From Microbulbifer agarilyticus (GTDB lineage Bacteria; Pseudomonadota; Gammaproteobacteria; Pseudomonadales; Cellvibrionaceae), in contig NZ_JAIUZM010000001.1 in NCBI RefSeq assembly GCF_020171345.1, positions 1,116,001-1,180,000 of the forward strand: a DNA stretch of 64,000 nt, written 5' to 3'. The position numbers were made by a program, and so were the translations under genes. Of this stretch, positions 1-8,988 are shown one piece after another. The notes beneath the pieces are model-generated. The model saw nothing but the letters and a program-made list of their open reading frames with translations. It did not search any database and was not told where the DNA came from. Every line of letters begins with the position of its first letter. The stretch's first letter is position 1.

Positions 1-36
1 AATCTATGCGTCTGTGCGTATTGGGTTCTGTCGCGA

Positions 37-1155
37 CTACTCCGATGCCAGCGGCAGATAAATCTGGAATTCGGTTTGCCCGGGCTCGCTCTCGCACTTA
101 ATGAGCCCGCGGTGCTGGTTAATAATGTGCTGCGAGAGGGACAGCCCCAGTCCGGTGCCCTCCGCGCGTCCCGAAATCATCGGGTAAAAAATGCGTTCGC
201 GGATGTCCTCCGGTATGCCCGGCCCGTTATCCACAACATCGATGCGGCACACCAGCGAGCAGTGGCGACGACCGATGGTGAACTGACGCTGCACCCGGGT
301 GCGGATCATCAAGCTGCCCTTGCTGAGGCCAATACTCTCGGCAATCGCCTGCATGGCATTGCGGGCAATATTCAGTACCGCCTGGATCAGCTGCTCGCTG
401 TCGGCGGGAATGTCCGGAATCGATGGGTCGTAGTCGCGCTCGATAATCAATGCACCGCTGCACTCCGCCTCGATCAACTGCGCTACCCGCTCGGTAATGG
501 TGTGTACATTTACCGGCTGCAGTTCGACCGGCTTGCGCGGGCCCAGCATCCGGTCCACCAGATTGCGCAGGCGGTCCGCCTCTTCGATGATGATCTGGGT
601 GTACTCACCCAGGCCTTCGTCATCCAGCTCTTTCAATTCTGTTTGCAGTAACTGTGCCGCCCCGCGGATACCACCCAGTGGATTCTTTACCTCGTGCGCC
701 ATGCCGCGCACCAAGTTGCGGGTGGTCTCCTGCGCGGAAAGCAGCGCGTCTTCGCGGGCGATGCGCAGCAAGCGATCCATCGACTGCACCTCCAGTAACA
801 ACAGCCCCAGGTCCGGCAGCGGGGTTACCGAGTAGTCGACGGTGCACTCTTCCAAGTTATGCAACCGCCACAGGGCTCGGCGCACCGTGTACTTTTCACC
901 ACTGACCAGGCACGCCTGCAAAGCGGCCAACGCGGCGGGGTTTTCCCGCACCACCTCTTCCAGCGGCTGGCCACTGGCCCGTGCATTGGAGGCTGCCACC
1001 AGGTTTTCCGCAGCGGAATTCAGATAGCAGAGCGCCAGCTTGTCATCGAGCACCAATACGGCCGAGGTGAGGTTGTCCAGCAGCAGGCGTAACTGACGAT
1101 CGTTGAGCATTCCAGCTTCCGAGGTTGAGGCGTTAAGTGTCGCGATCTTGTTCAC
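37..1155 (-). CDS. ntrB: Nitrogen regulation sensor histidine kinase NtrB (GlnL)
   Basis: Cytoplasmic kinase/phosphatase that, with PII proteins, controls phosphorylation of NtrC under nitrogen limitation. The 372-residue product has an N-terminal PAS-like domain (about residues 17-125), an H-box GMAHEVKNPLGG with His154 as phosphoacceptor, then an HATPase domain with N-box NIARNAMQAI, DNGPGIP and a GTGLGLSL G-box. The motif YDPSIPDIPADSEQ and the lack of membrane segments are typical of NtrB. The longest reading frame starts with GTG at 1155; an in-frame ATG at 1110 (MLNDRQLRLLLDNL) matches the usual N-terminus of Pseudomonas NtrB and may be the true start. The stop is 36 bases from the window edge, so ntrC would be expected just outside. 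Confidence 0.95.
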   Translation of the reverse strand: MNKIATLNASTSEAGMLNDRQLRLLLDNLTSAVLVLDDKLALCYLNSAAENLVAASNARASGQPLEEVVRENPAALAALQACLVSGEKYTVRRALWRLHNLEECTVDYSVTPLPDLGLLLLEVQSMDRLLRIAREDALLSAQETTRNLVRGMAHEVKNPLGGIRGAAQLLQTELKELDDEGLGEYTQIIIEEADRLRNLVDRMLGPRKPVELQPVNVHTITERVAQLIEAECSGALIIERDYDPSIPDIPADSEQLIQAVLNIARNAMQAIAESIGLSKGSLMIRTRVQRQFTIGRRHCSLVCRIDVVDNGPGIPEDIRERIFYPMISGRAEGTGLGLSLSQHIINQHRGLIKCESEPGQTEFQIYLPLASE

Positions 1156-1382
1156 TTGTCCGATTCGCCTATTGAGAGTGCAAGAAGCAAACCAAAATGG
1201 CGCAAAAAACAGATGAAACAGAATGAATTAGGGGGCACTGGCGGCGTCCGCTACCGGCGCGCGCACCATTATTGTGCATTGGGTGAAAAATAGCCAATTC
1301 TGGTGTTCATTGCGGGGCACGGCGCTGGGGTGCCGCGTGTCCGGGGGGGGCCGTCGGGCAGCGAGGGAGCGGGTGTATCAGA

Positions 1383-1411
1383 CTTATGCGCCCGCTCGAT
1401 GGGCGCATAAG
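1383..1411 (-). terminator. Hairpin, possible terminator of the DUF4124 gene
   Basis: Perfect 11-bp stem CTTATGCGCCC / GGGCGCATAAG with a 7-base loop, 28 bases beyond the stop of the DUF4124 gene. No U-tract follows on the minus strand, so intrinsic termination is uncertain. The rest of 1156-1438 is GC-rich intergenic sequence upstream of ntrB without a promoter I can defend. Confidence 0.4.
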
Positions 1412-1438
1412 CCGAAGTAGACCGGGTATTCGCGGATA

Positions 1439-2119
1439 TTAGCGGGGCTTGGGACTGGGCGGTTTCGCAATACCCGGCACCTGGGGTGCCTGGGGCATCT
1501 GCGGTGCCTGCTGGGCGGGGAAGTCCGGTATCTGTCCGCCGGGTCGCTTCACATGGACCTGAATGGTTTGCGACTGCGCCAACGGCTGGCCGGTGGCGCT
1601 GTACAGCACCGCCTGGATGGTATGAGTACCGCGCTCCAGCGCGGAGATGTCCAGGCTGTTGGTGGATGAACCGCCACTCCAGCGCTGGCCGTCGATGACC
1701 GCGAAAAAGCGGTAACCATCCCGCGGTACCGGATTCAGGGCCACCTGTAGCACGATAAAGCGCTGACCGGGAGGGATGGTCGCATCATCCGCCGGACTGA
1801 CAATGGCAAAGCTGATAGGCCCGAGGTCTTCGCGCTGGCGCTCATCGCCGGAGCGCGGAGATAGCTTGCGCGTGGGCAGCGCGCTCTTCGGCGCGATCGG
1901 CTGCACATTGATTGGCCCAATCTCAATCTTTTCCACCTTCTCGCCCGCCGGCGCGGTGTCGCTGAAGGTCACGCGGCCATCGGGGCCGACGATTTTGTAC
2001 ACCGAGCCATTACCAGTACCTGAGCCACCCTTGGTGGTGTCGGACTTGTCCTGGGCGCTCGCGGTGGCAATCAGCAGCGCGGCCAGTGGCACAGCAAGCA
2101 ACGGGGTCAGTTTGATCAT
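1439..2119 (-). CDS. DUF4124 domain-containing secreted protein
   Basis: 226-residue exported protein of unknown function. Residues 1-22 form a signal peptide ending in ATASA. The DUF4124 signature follows at about residues 39-55 (VYKIVGPDGRVTFSDTAP), then an Ig-like beta region (about 100-190, beginning ISFAIVSPADDATIPPGQ), then a Pro/Gln-rich tail with repeated QAPQ-type units. ATG at 2119 is preceded by GGGAG at suitable spacing. It lies between glnA and ntrB on the same strand; DUF4124 proteins near ntrBC are common in gammaproteobacteria. A role in the envelope is inferred only from the signal peptide and Ig-like region. Confidence 0.85.
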   Translation of the reverse strand: MIKLTPLLAVPLAALLIATASAQDKSDTTKGGSGTGNGSVYKIVGPDGRVTFSDTAPAGEKVEKIEIGPINVQPIAPKSALPTRKLSPRSGDERQREDLGPISFAIVSPADDATIPPGQRFIVLQVALNPVPRDGYRFFAVIDGQRWSGGSSTNSLDISALERGTHTIQAVLYSATGQPLAQSQTIQVHVKRPGGQIPDFPAQQAPQMPQAPQVPGIAKPPSPKPR

Positions 2120-2230
2120 GGGTGCTCCCGCAATCTTGTTTTCAACCTACCTAATTAATAAGGCTAGTGTACTCGCGAACCCGGGCGCGACGTAAAGCGC
2201 CTGTGCACAAAAGAGCCATAAAATGCGCAT

Positions 2231-2262
2231 AAAAAAAGCCCACACCGCAAGGTGTGGGCTTT
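2231..2262 (-). terminator. Rho-independent terminator of glnA
   Basis: Perfect 9-bp stem GCCCACACC / GGTGTGGGC with a four-base loop. On the minus strand it is followed by seven U (A-run 2231-2237). It sits about 70 bases past the glnA stop codon. Confidence 0.9.
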
Positions 2263-2333
2263 CTCGTCATCTTTGCGCCGTTCTCACCAATTTCCCGGAG
2301 GAAAATCGGCGGCGGCGCGCTGATGATACCTGC

Positions 2334-3740
2334 TTATACGGAATAGTACAGGTCGAACTCAACCGGGTGAGTGGTCATGTTCACACGCTGAACTTCTTCA
2401 CGCTTCAGGTCGATGTAGGCATCGATCGCGTCGTCGGTGAATACGCCACCTTCGGTCAGGAACGCGCGGTCCTGATCCAGTGCGTCCAGAGCCTGTTCCA
2501 GGCTGGAAGCAACGGTCGGGTACTCGGCCAGCTCTTCCGCCGGCAGATCGTACAGATCCTTGTCCGCAGCATCGCCAGGGTGGATCTTGTTCTTAACGCC
2601 GTCGAGGCCAGCCATCAGCAGAGCAGCGAAGGCCAGGTACGGGTTAGCGGTCGGATCCGGGAAGCGAGTTTCGATACGCTTGCCTTTCGGGCTCGGTACG
2701 AACGGGATACGGATGGACGCAGAACGGTTACGTGCGGAGTAAGCCAGGATTACTGGCGCTTCGAAGCCCGGAACCAGACGCTTGTAGGAGTTGGTAGACG
2801 CGTTACAGATGGCGTTCAGCGCGCGAGCGTGCTTGATGATACCGCCAACGTAGAACAGGGCAGTTTCAGACAGTCCAGCGTAAGCGTCGCCAGCGAACTG
2901 GTTTACGCCGTCTTTGCTGAAGGACTGGTGTACGTGCATACCAGAACCGTTGTCGCCTACCAGCGGCTTCGGCATGAAGGTCGCAGTCTTGCCGTAAGCG
3001 TGCGCTACGTTGTGTACCGCGTACTTCAGGATCTGAACTTCGTCCGCTTTCTTGGTCAGAGTGTTCGCGCCAACGCCGATTTCACACTGGCCAGCAGTAC
3101 CCACTTCGTGGTGGTGTACTTCAATTTCCAGACCCATGGCTTCCATTGCGGAACACATGGCGGCACGTACGTCGTGCAGGGAGTCGACCGGAGGAACCGG
3201 GAAGTAACCGCCTTTCACGCCCGGACGGTGACCCATGTTGCCGTCGGTGAAGTTAGCGCCGGAAGACCAGGCCGCTTCTTCGGAGTTGATTTTGTAGAAG
3301 GCGCCACCCATTTCGGCACCCCAGGTGATGTCGTCGAATACGAAGAACTCAGGCTCCGGACCGAACAGCGCGGTGTCACCGAAACCAGTGGACTTCAGGT
3401 ATTCCTCAGCGCGCAGCGCGATGGAACGCGGGTCGCGCTCGTAGCCCTGACCGGTGATCGGGTCAACGATGTTACAGCGAACGATTACAGTCGCTTCATC
3501 GGTGAACGGGTCCAGGAATGCAGTTTCGTCGTCCGGCATCAGGATCATGTCGGATTCGTTGATGCCTTTCCAGCCGGAGATGGAGGAGCCATCGAACATC
3601 TTGCCTTCTTCGAAGAACTCGCCGTCAACTTCCTTGCTGGGAAGGGAAACGTGTTGTTCCTTACCTTTGGTATCGGTGAAGCGCAGGTCTACCCATTTAG
3701 CTTCGCTCTCTTTGATGAGCCCGAGCGTTTTCGCTGACAT
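2334..3740 (-). CDS. glnA: Glutamine synthetase, type I
   Basis: Makes glutamine from glutamate, ammonia and ATP; a dodecameric cytosolic enzyme and the main route of ammonia assimilation. The 468-residue length equals the enterobacterial enzyme. Visible motifs are [12 protein letters not shown] near the N-terminus, the metal/ATP region [11 protein letters not shown], the [10 protein letters not shown] segment and an adenylylation site DLYDLP whose tyrosine is residue 397, the same number as in E. coli, so GlnE control is expected. ATG at 3740 has a strong GGAGGA five bases upstream. A sigma-54 promoter (3807-3822) and NtrC-type palindrome (4012-4028) lie upstream, matching nitrogen-regulated expression. 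Confidence 0.98.
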   Translation of the reverse strand: MSAKTLGLIKESEAKWVDLRFTDTKGKEQHVSLPSKEVDGEFFEEGKMFDGSSISGWKGINESDMILMPDDETAFLDPFTDEATVIVRCNIVDPITGQGYERDPRSIALRAEEYLKSTGFGDTALFGPEPEFFVFDDITWGAEMGGAFYKINSEEAAWSSGANFTDGNMGHRPGVKGGYFPVPPVDSLHDVRAAMCSAMEAMGLEIEVHHHEVGTAGQCEIGVGANTLTKKADEVQILKYAVHNVAHAYGKTATFMPKPLVGDNGSGMHVHQSFSKDGVNQFAGDAYAGLSETALFYVGGIIKHARALNAICNASTNSYKRLVPGFEAPVILAYSARNRSASIRIPFVPSPKGKRIETRFPDPTANPYLAFAALLMAGLDGVKNKIHPGDAADKDLYDLPAEELAEYPTVASSLEQALDALDQDRAFLTEGGVFTDDAIDAYIDLKREEVQRVNMTTHPVEFDLYYSV

Positions 3741-3806
3741 TACAGTCCTCCAGGAATGAAAAAGTTATGTTCGCGCCAATTCGCTTTATCTTGTGGCAAC
3801 TGTAAA

Positions 3807-3822
3807 AGCAAAGAGTGTGCCA
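3807..3822 (-). promoter_or_regulatory. Sigma-54 (-24/-12) promoter for glnA
   Basis: The minus strand reads TGGCACACTCTTTGCT, with GG and GC elements separated by exactly 10 bases and a close match to TGGCAC-N5-TTGCT. Transcription would begin near 3796, giving a leader of about 55 bases before the glnA ATG at 3740. NtrC-dependent sigma-54 promoters upstream of glnA are well established in enterics; here the call rests on the motif and context. Confidence 0.8.
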
Positions 3823-4011
3823 AATTGGGGCAAATTGACGGCAGGGGGGTTCGGGGCGTCGGATTTGGTTGCTGGGGAGAACAATCGGATATAAATCACC
3901 CAACCCGAACCGGCATTACCACGCCAGCTTTCTCGGGTGACCCGCAGCATTCCCAAAAATGGTGCCCCCAAACCCTCCTTCGCACCATTTTAGGGCAACA
4001 ATCGCGCAATT

Positions 4012-4028
4012 GGCACCAATTTGGTGCC
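4012..4028. promoter_or_regulatory. NtrC-type binding palindrome upstream of glnA
   Basis: GGCACCAATTTGGTGCC is a perfect palindrome and fits the NtrC pattern GCACC-N5-GGTGC. It lies about 190 bp upstream of the sigma-54 promoter, a plausible enhancer distance. A weaker partner, GCACC-N5-AGGGC, is at 3982-3996. Because it also sits just upstream of the thiI -10 box, it could influence the divergent gene. Confidence 0.65.
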
Positions 4029-4053
4029 GCAAGCAAATTCGCGATAGCGAGTT

Positions 4054-4059
4054 TATAAT
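4054..4059 (+). promoter_or_regulatory. Candidate -10 box for thiI
   Basis: Consensus TATAAT 73 bases upstream of the thiI ATG. No good -35 hexamer is found at 16-18 bases, so promoter strength is unclear. The remaining part of the 391-base glnA-thiI gap shows nothing else recognisable. Confidence 0.45.
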
Positions 4060-4131
4060 TCGCCACCTCTCCCGGGAAGCCAGCAAATTCTTTCCGGCCT
4101 CAAATTCAACCGCGGTTCCGGCACATCCCCT

Positions 4132-5604
4132 ATGCACTTTGTCGTTAAGTTTTTCCCAGAGATCACCATCAAGAGCAATCCCGTGCGCAAGCGCATGTCG
4201 CGACAGCTCGCAGACAACCTGCGCAAGTTGATGCGGCAGCTGGATGACCGAATTCAGGTGCGCAAAGACTGGGAAAAAATCGACGTGACCGCCCCGGACG
4301 CAGTATCCCATCTTTCCGAGCGCATTGAAGAGGTACTGGCGCACACCCCGGGCATCGCCAACTTTGCCCGCGTGCAGCAGTTCCCGCTGGGCGACCTGGA
4401 CGATATCTACCAGAAGACCCTCGCCATCTGGGGCCCGCAGCTGGCCGGCAAGACGTTCTGCGTGCGGGTAAAGCGCACCGGTAAACACGACTTCCAGTCA
4501 CTGGACGTGGAGCAGTACGTGGGTGGCGGCCTCAACCAGAACACCGACGCGGCCGGGGTGAAACTGAAGAAACCCGACATCACCGTGAAGCTGGAAATCC
4601 GTCACGACAAGCTGAACGTGATTGAGGAGTTGCACCAGGGCCTCGGCGGTTTCCCACTGGGTACCCAGGACCCGGTCATCTCACTGGTGTCCGGCGGCTT
4701 CGATTCCACCGTATCCAGTTATCTCACCATCAAGCGCGGTATCCGCACCCATTTCCTGTTCTTTAACCTGGGCGGCCGCCAGCACGAGCTGGGGGTAAAG
4801 GAAGTCGCGTTTTACCTGTGGGACAAATACGGCTCCTCCCACCGGGTGCGCTTTGTCACCGTGCCGTTCGATGAAGTGGTAGCAGAAATCCTGGAGAAGG
4901 TCGACGACTCCTATATGGGCGTGACCCTGAAGCGCATGATGCTGCGCGCGGGCTCGGTCATCGCCAAGGAGCTGGAAGTGGACGCACTGGTCACCGGCGA
5001 AGCCATCGCCCAGGTTTCCAGCCAGACGTTGAAGAACCTAGCGGTCATCGACAGCGTCACCGACACCCTGGTGCTGCGCCCACTGATCACTTCCGACAAA
5101 ACTGACATCATCCGCACTTCGCGCGAGATCGGCACAGAAGAATTCGCCGCGAACATGCCCGAGTACTGCGGCGTGATTTCCGTGAAACCCACCACCCGCG
5201 CCAAAATGGAAAAGGTCGAAAGTGAAGAAGCGCGCTTCGACTTCACCGTGCTCGACCGCGCGGTGGGCAACCGGGTGATGCAGAATATCGACGAGGTCAT
5301 GGAAGACCTGGGTGAAGATGTCCCGCCAGTGGATATCTTCAAAGAGCCCGGCGATGCCATCATCATCGATATCCGCCATCCTACCGAGGAAGAGGTAAAC
5401 CCGCTGGAGATCGACGACGCGGAAGTGGAAACCATCCCCTTCTATCGCCTCAGCACCGCCTTCCAGAAACTGGATAAAGACAAACAGTACCTGCTGTACT
5501 GCGCGCGCGGGGTGATGAGCCAGCTGCACGCGTCGCACCTGCTGGACGAAGGCTATCGCAACGTGGGTGTATTCCGCCCGGAAATCCCGCACCAGGGTAA
5601 ATAA
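4132..5604 (+). CDS. thiI: tRNA 4-thiouridine synthase ThiI
   Basis: Adenylates U8 of tRNA and transfers sulfur from IscS to make 4-thiouridine; in many bacteria it also feeds sulfur to thiamine synthesis. The 490-residue product has an N-terminal ferredoxin-like/THUMP region (about 1-170), a PP-loop SGGFDST beginning at Ser187, the segment MPEYCGVIS, and a C-terminal rhodanese domain with Cys457 in LLYCARGVMSQ as the expected persulfide carrier. ATG at 4132 gives the standard N-terminus MHFVVKFFPEITIKS. It is divergent from glnA, an arrangement shared with Pseudomonas. Confidence 0.97.
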   Translation: MHFVVKFFPEITIKSNPVRKRMSRQLADNLRKLMRQLDDRIQVRKDWEKIDVTAPDAVSHLSERIEEVLAHTPGIANFARVQQFPLGDLDDIYQKTLAIWGPQLAGKTFCVRVKRTGKHDFQSLDVEQYVGGGLNQNTDAAGVKLKKPDITVKLEIRHDKLNVIEELHQGLGGFPLGTQDPVISLVSGGFDSTVSSYLTIKRGIRTHFLFFNLGGRQHELGVKEVAFYLWDKYGSSHRVRFVTVPFDEVVAEILEKVDDSYMGVTLKRMMLRAGSVIAKELEVDALVTGEAIAQVSSQTLKNLAVIDSVTDTLVLRPLITSDKTDIIRTSREIGTEEFAANMPEYCGVISVKPTTRAKMEKVESEEARFDFTVLDRAVGNRVMQNIDEVMEDLGEDVPPVDIFKEPGDAIIIDIRHPTEEEVNPLEIDDAEVETIPFYRLSTAFQKLDKDKQYLLYCARGVMSQLHASHLLDEGYRNVGVFRPEIPHQGK

Positions 5605-5637
5605 CGCCCGTACTTCCCCTGCGAGACCGCGTAACAA

Positions 5638-5664
5638 GGCCCGCGCCATGACCAGTCGCGGGCC
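5638..5664 (+). terminator. Hairpin downstream of thiI
   Basis: 8-bp perfect stem GGCCCGCG / CGCGGGCC with an 11-base loop, 33 bases after the thiI stop. There is no U-tract, so it may only protect the mRNA end. Confidence 0.3.
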
Positions 5665-5743
5665 TGCTGGCGTGCGCCCGCAACGACAGCATAAAACTTT
5701 GCAGTCAGCACTTTCTTCGAGGCGAAGTGTCGCCTGAATCATT

Positions 5744-5760
5744 TTTGTAACAATTTGTTA
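5744..5760 (+). promoter_or_regulatory. Candidate response-regulator tandem half-sites
   Basis: TTTGTAA and TTTGTTA occur as direct repeats 10 bp apart about 80-95 bp upstream of the MipA-family start. OmpR/PhoB-family regulators bind tandem half-sites with one helical turn of spacing, and the operon encodes such a regulator, so autoregulation is a reasonable inference. No binding data are available. Confidence 0.25.
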
Positions 5761-5837
5761 GCTTTTGCTGTGTTCGCTAGCGACACACGGAATCACTGTG
5801 ATAAAAGTTGCCAGCGATAAAAAATAACAACTGTCCA

Positions 5838-6677
5838 ATGTTTCCACGAAGTCTGATAACGCTGTTAAGCCTGCTCCTCGTCTGCACACAAGTCGCGGCC
5901 GAAGAGTCACGCGCGCCAGTCTGGAAGTTGAGCCTGGCCGTTGGCGAGGGTGTGATTGAGAATCCACTTAAGGGGCGGGATAACGGGACAACCAGTCTGT
6001 TGCCGTCCTTCAGTTACTATGGCGACCGCTTCTTCGTCAGCAACCTGACCGTCGGCTATAGCCTGCTGGAACAAAAGAATTTATATGTAGACCTGGTCGT
6101 CCGACCGAATGAAGACGGGATATTTTTCCAGCTAGACCGTGACGACTACACCATGGCCTCACTGTCGAACATCCTTGGCAGTACCGGCGGCGCCTTCGGC
6201 TGGACACCGGAAAATATTTCACGGGATATCTCCGCGGTCGCCGGGCCGAGCGCAACATTCGTAACCGCGCCGGTGGATATTTCCTTTGCCTATTTTCAGG
6301 ATATCACCAAGGTCCATTACGGCTCCGAAACCCATCTGAGTTTCGACAAGCAATACCCATTGTTTGGGGGCTCGTTCGCCTGGAGCCTGGGCGCTGTGCA
6401 AAAAGATGCGGACCTGGTGAACTATTACTACCATCTGCGCCCAGAAGAAGCCGGGAGATTCGCCTACTCCTACACGAGACAGTTTCCCCCTGATGATGTC
6501 ACCGACCGCTATGCGCGAGTTCAATTCGCGTATCCACTGGGGAAACACTTCGAACTCAAACTCGCAGCCAAATTCAACCAGTTCGACCTGGATGGTCGAA
6601 ATCCGCTGATGATCGAAAAGCCGGAAACCCTAAGTTGGTTTGCCGGCATTCAGTACAGTATCGGTGGCGATCGATGA
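5838..6677 (+). CDS. MipA/OmpV family outer membrane protein
   Basis: 279-residue outer-membrane beta-barrel. Residues 1-21 are a signal peptide (MFPRSLITLLSLLLVCTQVAA); the mature part shows alternating aromatic/hydrophobic strands typical of MipA/OmpV proteins (PVWKLSLAVGEG near the N-terminus, FAGIQYSIGG at the C-terminus). An in-frame TTG at 5808 adds ten hydrophilic residues before the signal peptide, so ATG 5838 is preferred, although neither start has a clear ribosome binding site. Its stop overlaps the next start as ATGA. MipA proteins bind murein transglycosylase in E. coli, and others respond to antibiotic or envelope stress; the exact role here is unknown. Confidence 0.85.
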   Translation: MFPRSLITLLSLLLVCTQVAAEESRAPVWKLSLAVGEGVIENPLKGRDNGTTSLLPSFSYYGDRFFVSNLTVGYSLLEQKNLYVDLVVRPNEDGIFFQLDRDDYTMASLSNILGSTGGAFGWTPENISRDISAVAGPSATFVTAPVDISFAYFQDITKVHYGSETHLSFDKQYPLFGGSFAWSLGAVQKDADLVNYYYHLRPEEAGRFAYSYTRQFPPDDVTDRYARVQFAYPLGKHFELKLAAKFNQFDLDGRNPLMIEKPETLSWFAGIQYSIGGDR

Positions 6678-7051
6678 AACGGCTGTATCTGATTCTCTTC
6701 AGCATCTTTCTATTGGGCACCAACCAAGGCGTGCTGGCAGCGGAACTGCGTATTACGCCCTCACTGTGTGCAGTGGCGGAAGATGAAGAGCTGTGCAACA
6801 TTTCGGTGACGGTGGATTTCCAAGCAAAAGATGACAATGAATACTGCCTCATCGTTTCCGGGCGCGGGCTGGTAAGCTGCTTTTCTGCGAATGACGGCCG
6901 CTCGCTGCAGGTCTATGTCTCGGCACACGAAGACCTTTATTTCAAAGTCACCAACAGTGCGAGTGGACTGCAGGTAGCCCAGGCAACGCTAAAAGTCGCC
7001 AAGTTTCGCCCCAAACGTCACCAGCGTCGCTATGGCTGGGGGTTCTTGTGA
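6674..7051 (+). CDS. DUF3019 domain-containing exported protein
   Basis: 125-residue protein with a signal peptide (MKRLYLILFSIFLLGTNQGVLA) and a compact beta-rich mature part containing four cysteines (LCAVAEDEELC, EYC, LVSC), likely two disulfides in the periplasm. It ends in a basic segment FRPKRHQRRYGW. The ATG overlaps the MipA stop as ATGA, and its own stop overlaps the regulator's GTG as GTGA, so translation is coupled. DUF3019 proteins are recurrently found with MipA and a two-component pair; a periplasmic accessory or sensing role is inference. Confidence 0.8.
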   Translation: MKRLYLILFSIFLLGTNQGVLAAELRITPSLCAVAEDEELCNISVTVDFQAKDDNEYCLIVSGRGLVSCFSANDGRSLQVYVSAHEDLYFKVTNSASGLQVAQATLKVAKFRPKRHQRRYGWGFL

Positions 7052-7749
7052 AGCCCATGGGCGGCTACCGCATCCTGTTGCTCGAAGATGACCAACAGCT
7101 CGCCGAACTCACCTTACGCTTTCTAAGTGCGCGCCAGTGCGAAGTGATACACGCGGCCAGCGGCAAAGATTTCCTTAAGGCTTTGCACCATCGCGATTAC
7201 GATCTGATTATTGCCGACGTAGTATTGCCCGATGCCAGCGGCTTCCAGTTGTTAGAACAATGCCGATACCAGATCAACTGTCCATTAATTTTCCTGAGCG
7301 CGCTGAGTTCCGTTAACGATCAGGTTAGCGGTCTCGATCTAGGTGCCTGCGACTATCTGGTAAAGCCCGTGGATCCGGAATTACTGTGGGCTAAGATCAC
7401 CGCAAATATTAGAAACGCCAAACGTCCCACTCTAGTCAGCGATATTTGTTTTGGACCACTGCAAATCGACCTGACCACGCGCGCTGCTTCCATTTACGGC
7501 GATGTCATTGAGCTGACCGCAAACGAGTTCGACCTGCTGCTGATCTTTGCCGAGCAACCCACCCAGCTGTTGAGCCGTGAATATCTTTTCCGCCGAGTGA
7601 TCGGGCGGGAATTTGATGGTCTCGACCGGGTGGTGGACATGCGAGTCAGCCGCCTACGTAAAAAGTTAGATAGTTTTAACGATGGCGTGGCGATCCGCTC
7701 CATTCGCGGCCGCGGCTATGCGCTACATACGACGGCTGGTAACGGCTAA
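7048..7749 (+). CDS. OmpR/PhoB-family response regulator
   Basis: 233-residue DNA-binding regulator: receiver domain (residues 8-120) with acidic pair EDD, phosphoacceptor Asp57 (LIIADVVLPDASG), and the conserved Lys in YLVKPVDPE; winged-helix output domain (about 135-230) with ELTANEFDLL and SIRGRGYAL. GTG at 7048 overlaps the DUF3019 stop; an ATG at 7057 is an alternative start. The stop TAA shares one base with the kinase ATG. It presumably controls the MipA-DUF3019 genes upstream. Confidence 0.93.
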   Translation: MKPMGGYRILLLEDDQQLAELTLRFLSARQCEVIHAASGKDFLKALHHRDYDLIIADVVLPDASGFQLLEQCRYQINCPLIFLSALSSVNDQVSGLDLGACDYLVKPVDPELLWAKITANIRNAKRPTLVSDICFGPLQIDLTTRAASIYGDVIELTANEFDLLLIFAEQPTQLLSREYLFRRVIGREFDGLDRVVDMRVSRLRKKLDSFNDGVAIRSIRGRGYALHTTAGNG

Positions 7750-8930
7750 TGCGAAGTCAAATGCTGCGCTTGCTGGGGATCTTTGCTCTGGCACTCATCG
7801 TCGTGCTGAGCGCACTGAGCGCGCTGTACCAGAATTATTCCGACCAACCCGGCGAATATGCCATCAGCGCCGCACAACTTGCCAAAGTACTTGAGCACCG
7901 CGACGCACCGCTCGCACAACGCTATCCGCTGAATGCCGTGCACTTCCCCCACGACCTGATGGAACGCATGCAGGCCGGAGAAATTATCGGCCTGGACAAT
8001 AGCAATGAGCAGATCCTTTTCTACCACCTGAGTGATAACAATGTTGTCCAGATAGGCCCCTTCCCGCAGCGTCAGCCAGAAAGTGTGACGCAATGGCGAT
8101 TGTTGTTTATTGGCGCCATGCTTTTGGTGTTGTTGGCCGCAATCTGGCCAATGTTTCGGGACCTGAATCGCCTGCAAAATACCGCGATTCGTTTCAGCAA
8201 AAAACCATTTCGCCTACCTTCGCGCACCAGCCGCCGTTCGACCATTTACCCCCTGGCGGAGACCTTCCGCCGCAACGCGAATATTGTGCTGGGATACTGT
8301 CGCATGAACCAGGATCTGGCGCGTACCATTGCGCATGAAATTCGCACGCCTTTGGCAAGGATTAAGTTCCAGCTGGCCCTTGAAGACAAGGGTAGCGAGG
8401 CTGCCCGCATGATCGCCCAGGCCACGGGCGATATCGAATCGCTGATCGAAAAATACCTGACCTTTGCCAAGATAGAAATCCAGGAACAGTTTATTTCCCG
8501 CAAGCAGAACGAACTCAATTCATTTTTCAGCGCACTGTCGGATTCTCTCGAGGTGCAATGCCCGGACTTGCAGATCGGCTATTACTTTGCCGATGGTAAT
8601 GCCTGGTTTGAACCGGATTCGTTGACCATTGCGATTCACAATCTGATCACCAATGCGCGCAAATACGCCGAGGATCGTGTGGATGTGCGCTTCCATCACG
8701 ATATCAACCGCTGCGTACTGACAATTGAGGACAACGGGGCGGGGCTCGGCGGCGACGCACTGGAGCTGACCGACGCCTTTACGCGGTCGGCAACGGATGA
8801 TCAGGGATATGGACTGGGGCTCTATATCGTCAAGAAGGTGATGATGTGGCACGACGGAGAGCTCCAATTAGACCGGTCACCGAAACTGGGTGGTACCCGC
8901 GCCACGCTCAGCTGGCCAAATTCCGCCTGA
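7749..8930 (+). CDS. Membrane sensor histidine kinase
   Basis: 393-residue inner-membrane kinase. Transmembrane helices at about 7-25 and 117-135 flank a short periplasmic sensor domain of about 90 residues. The H-box is ARTIAHEIRTPLARIKF with His196; the ATPase domain contains NLITNARKYAE, DNGAGLG and the G-box GYGLGLYIVKK. It is the last gene of the four-gene operon and the obvious partner of the regulator it overlaps. The small sensor domain would be positioned to sense the periplasmic DUF3019 protein or envelope state, which is inference. Confidence 0.93.
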   Translation: MRSQMLRLLGIFALALIVVLSALSALYQNYSDQPGEYAISAAQLAKVLEHRDAPLAQRYPLNAVHFPHDLMERMQAGEIIGLDNSNEQILFYHLSDNNVVQIGPFPQRQPESVTQWRLLFIGAMLLVLLAAIWPMFRDLNRLQNTAIRFSKKPFRLPSRTSRRSTIYPLAETFRRNANIVLGYCRMNQDLARTIAHEIRTPLARIKFQLALEDKGSEAARMIAQATGDIESLIEKYLTFAKIEIQEQFISRKQNELNSFFSALSDSLEVQCPDLQIGYYFADGNAWFEPDSLTIAIHNLITNARKYAEDRVDVRFHHDINRCVLTIEDNGAGLGGDALELTDAFTRSATDDQGYGLGLYIVKKVMMWHDGELQLDRSPKLGGTRATLSWPNSA

Positions 8931-8988
8931 ATTACCGCATCTGAGACTGCCCAAGCAGCACACAAATCTTTAGATCCTGAACCCCAGG

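Noticed and set aside
2223-3737. 504-codon open frame antisense to glnA
   Set aside because: Lies entirely opposite a certain glutamine synthetase; composition is the mirror of glnA codons and it has no family features.
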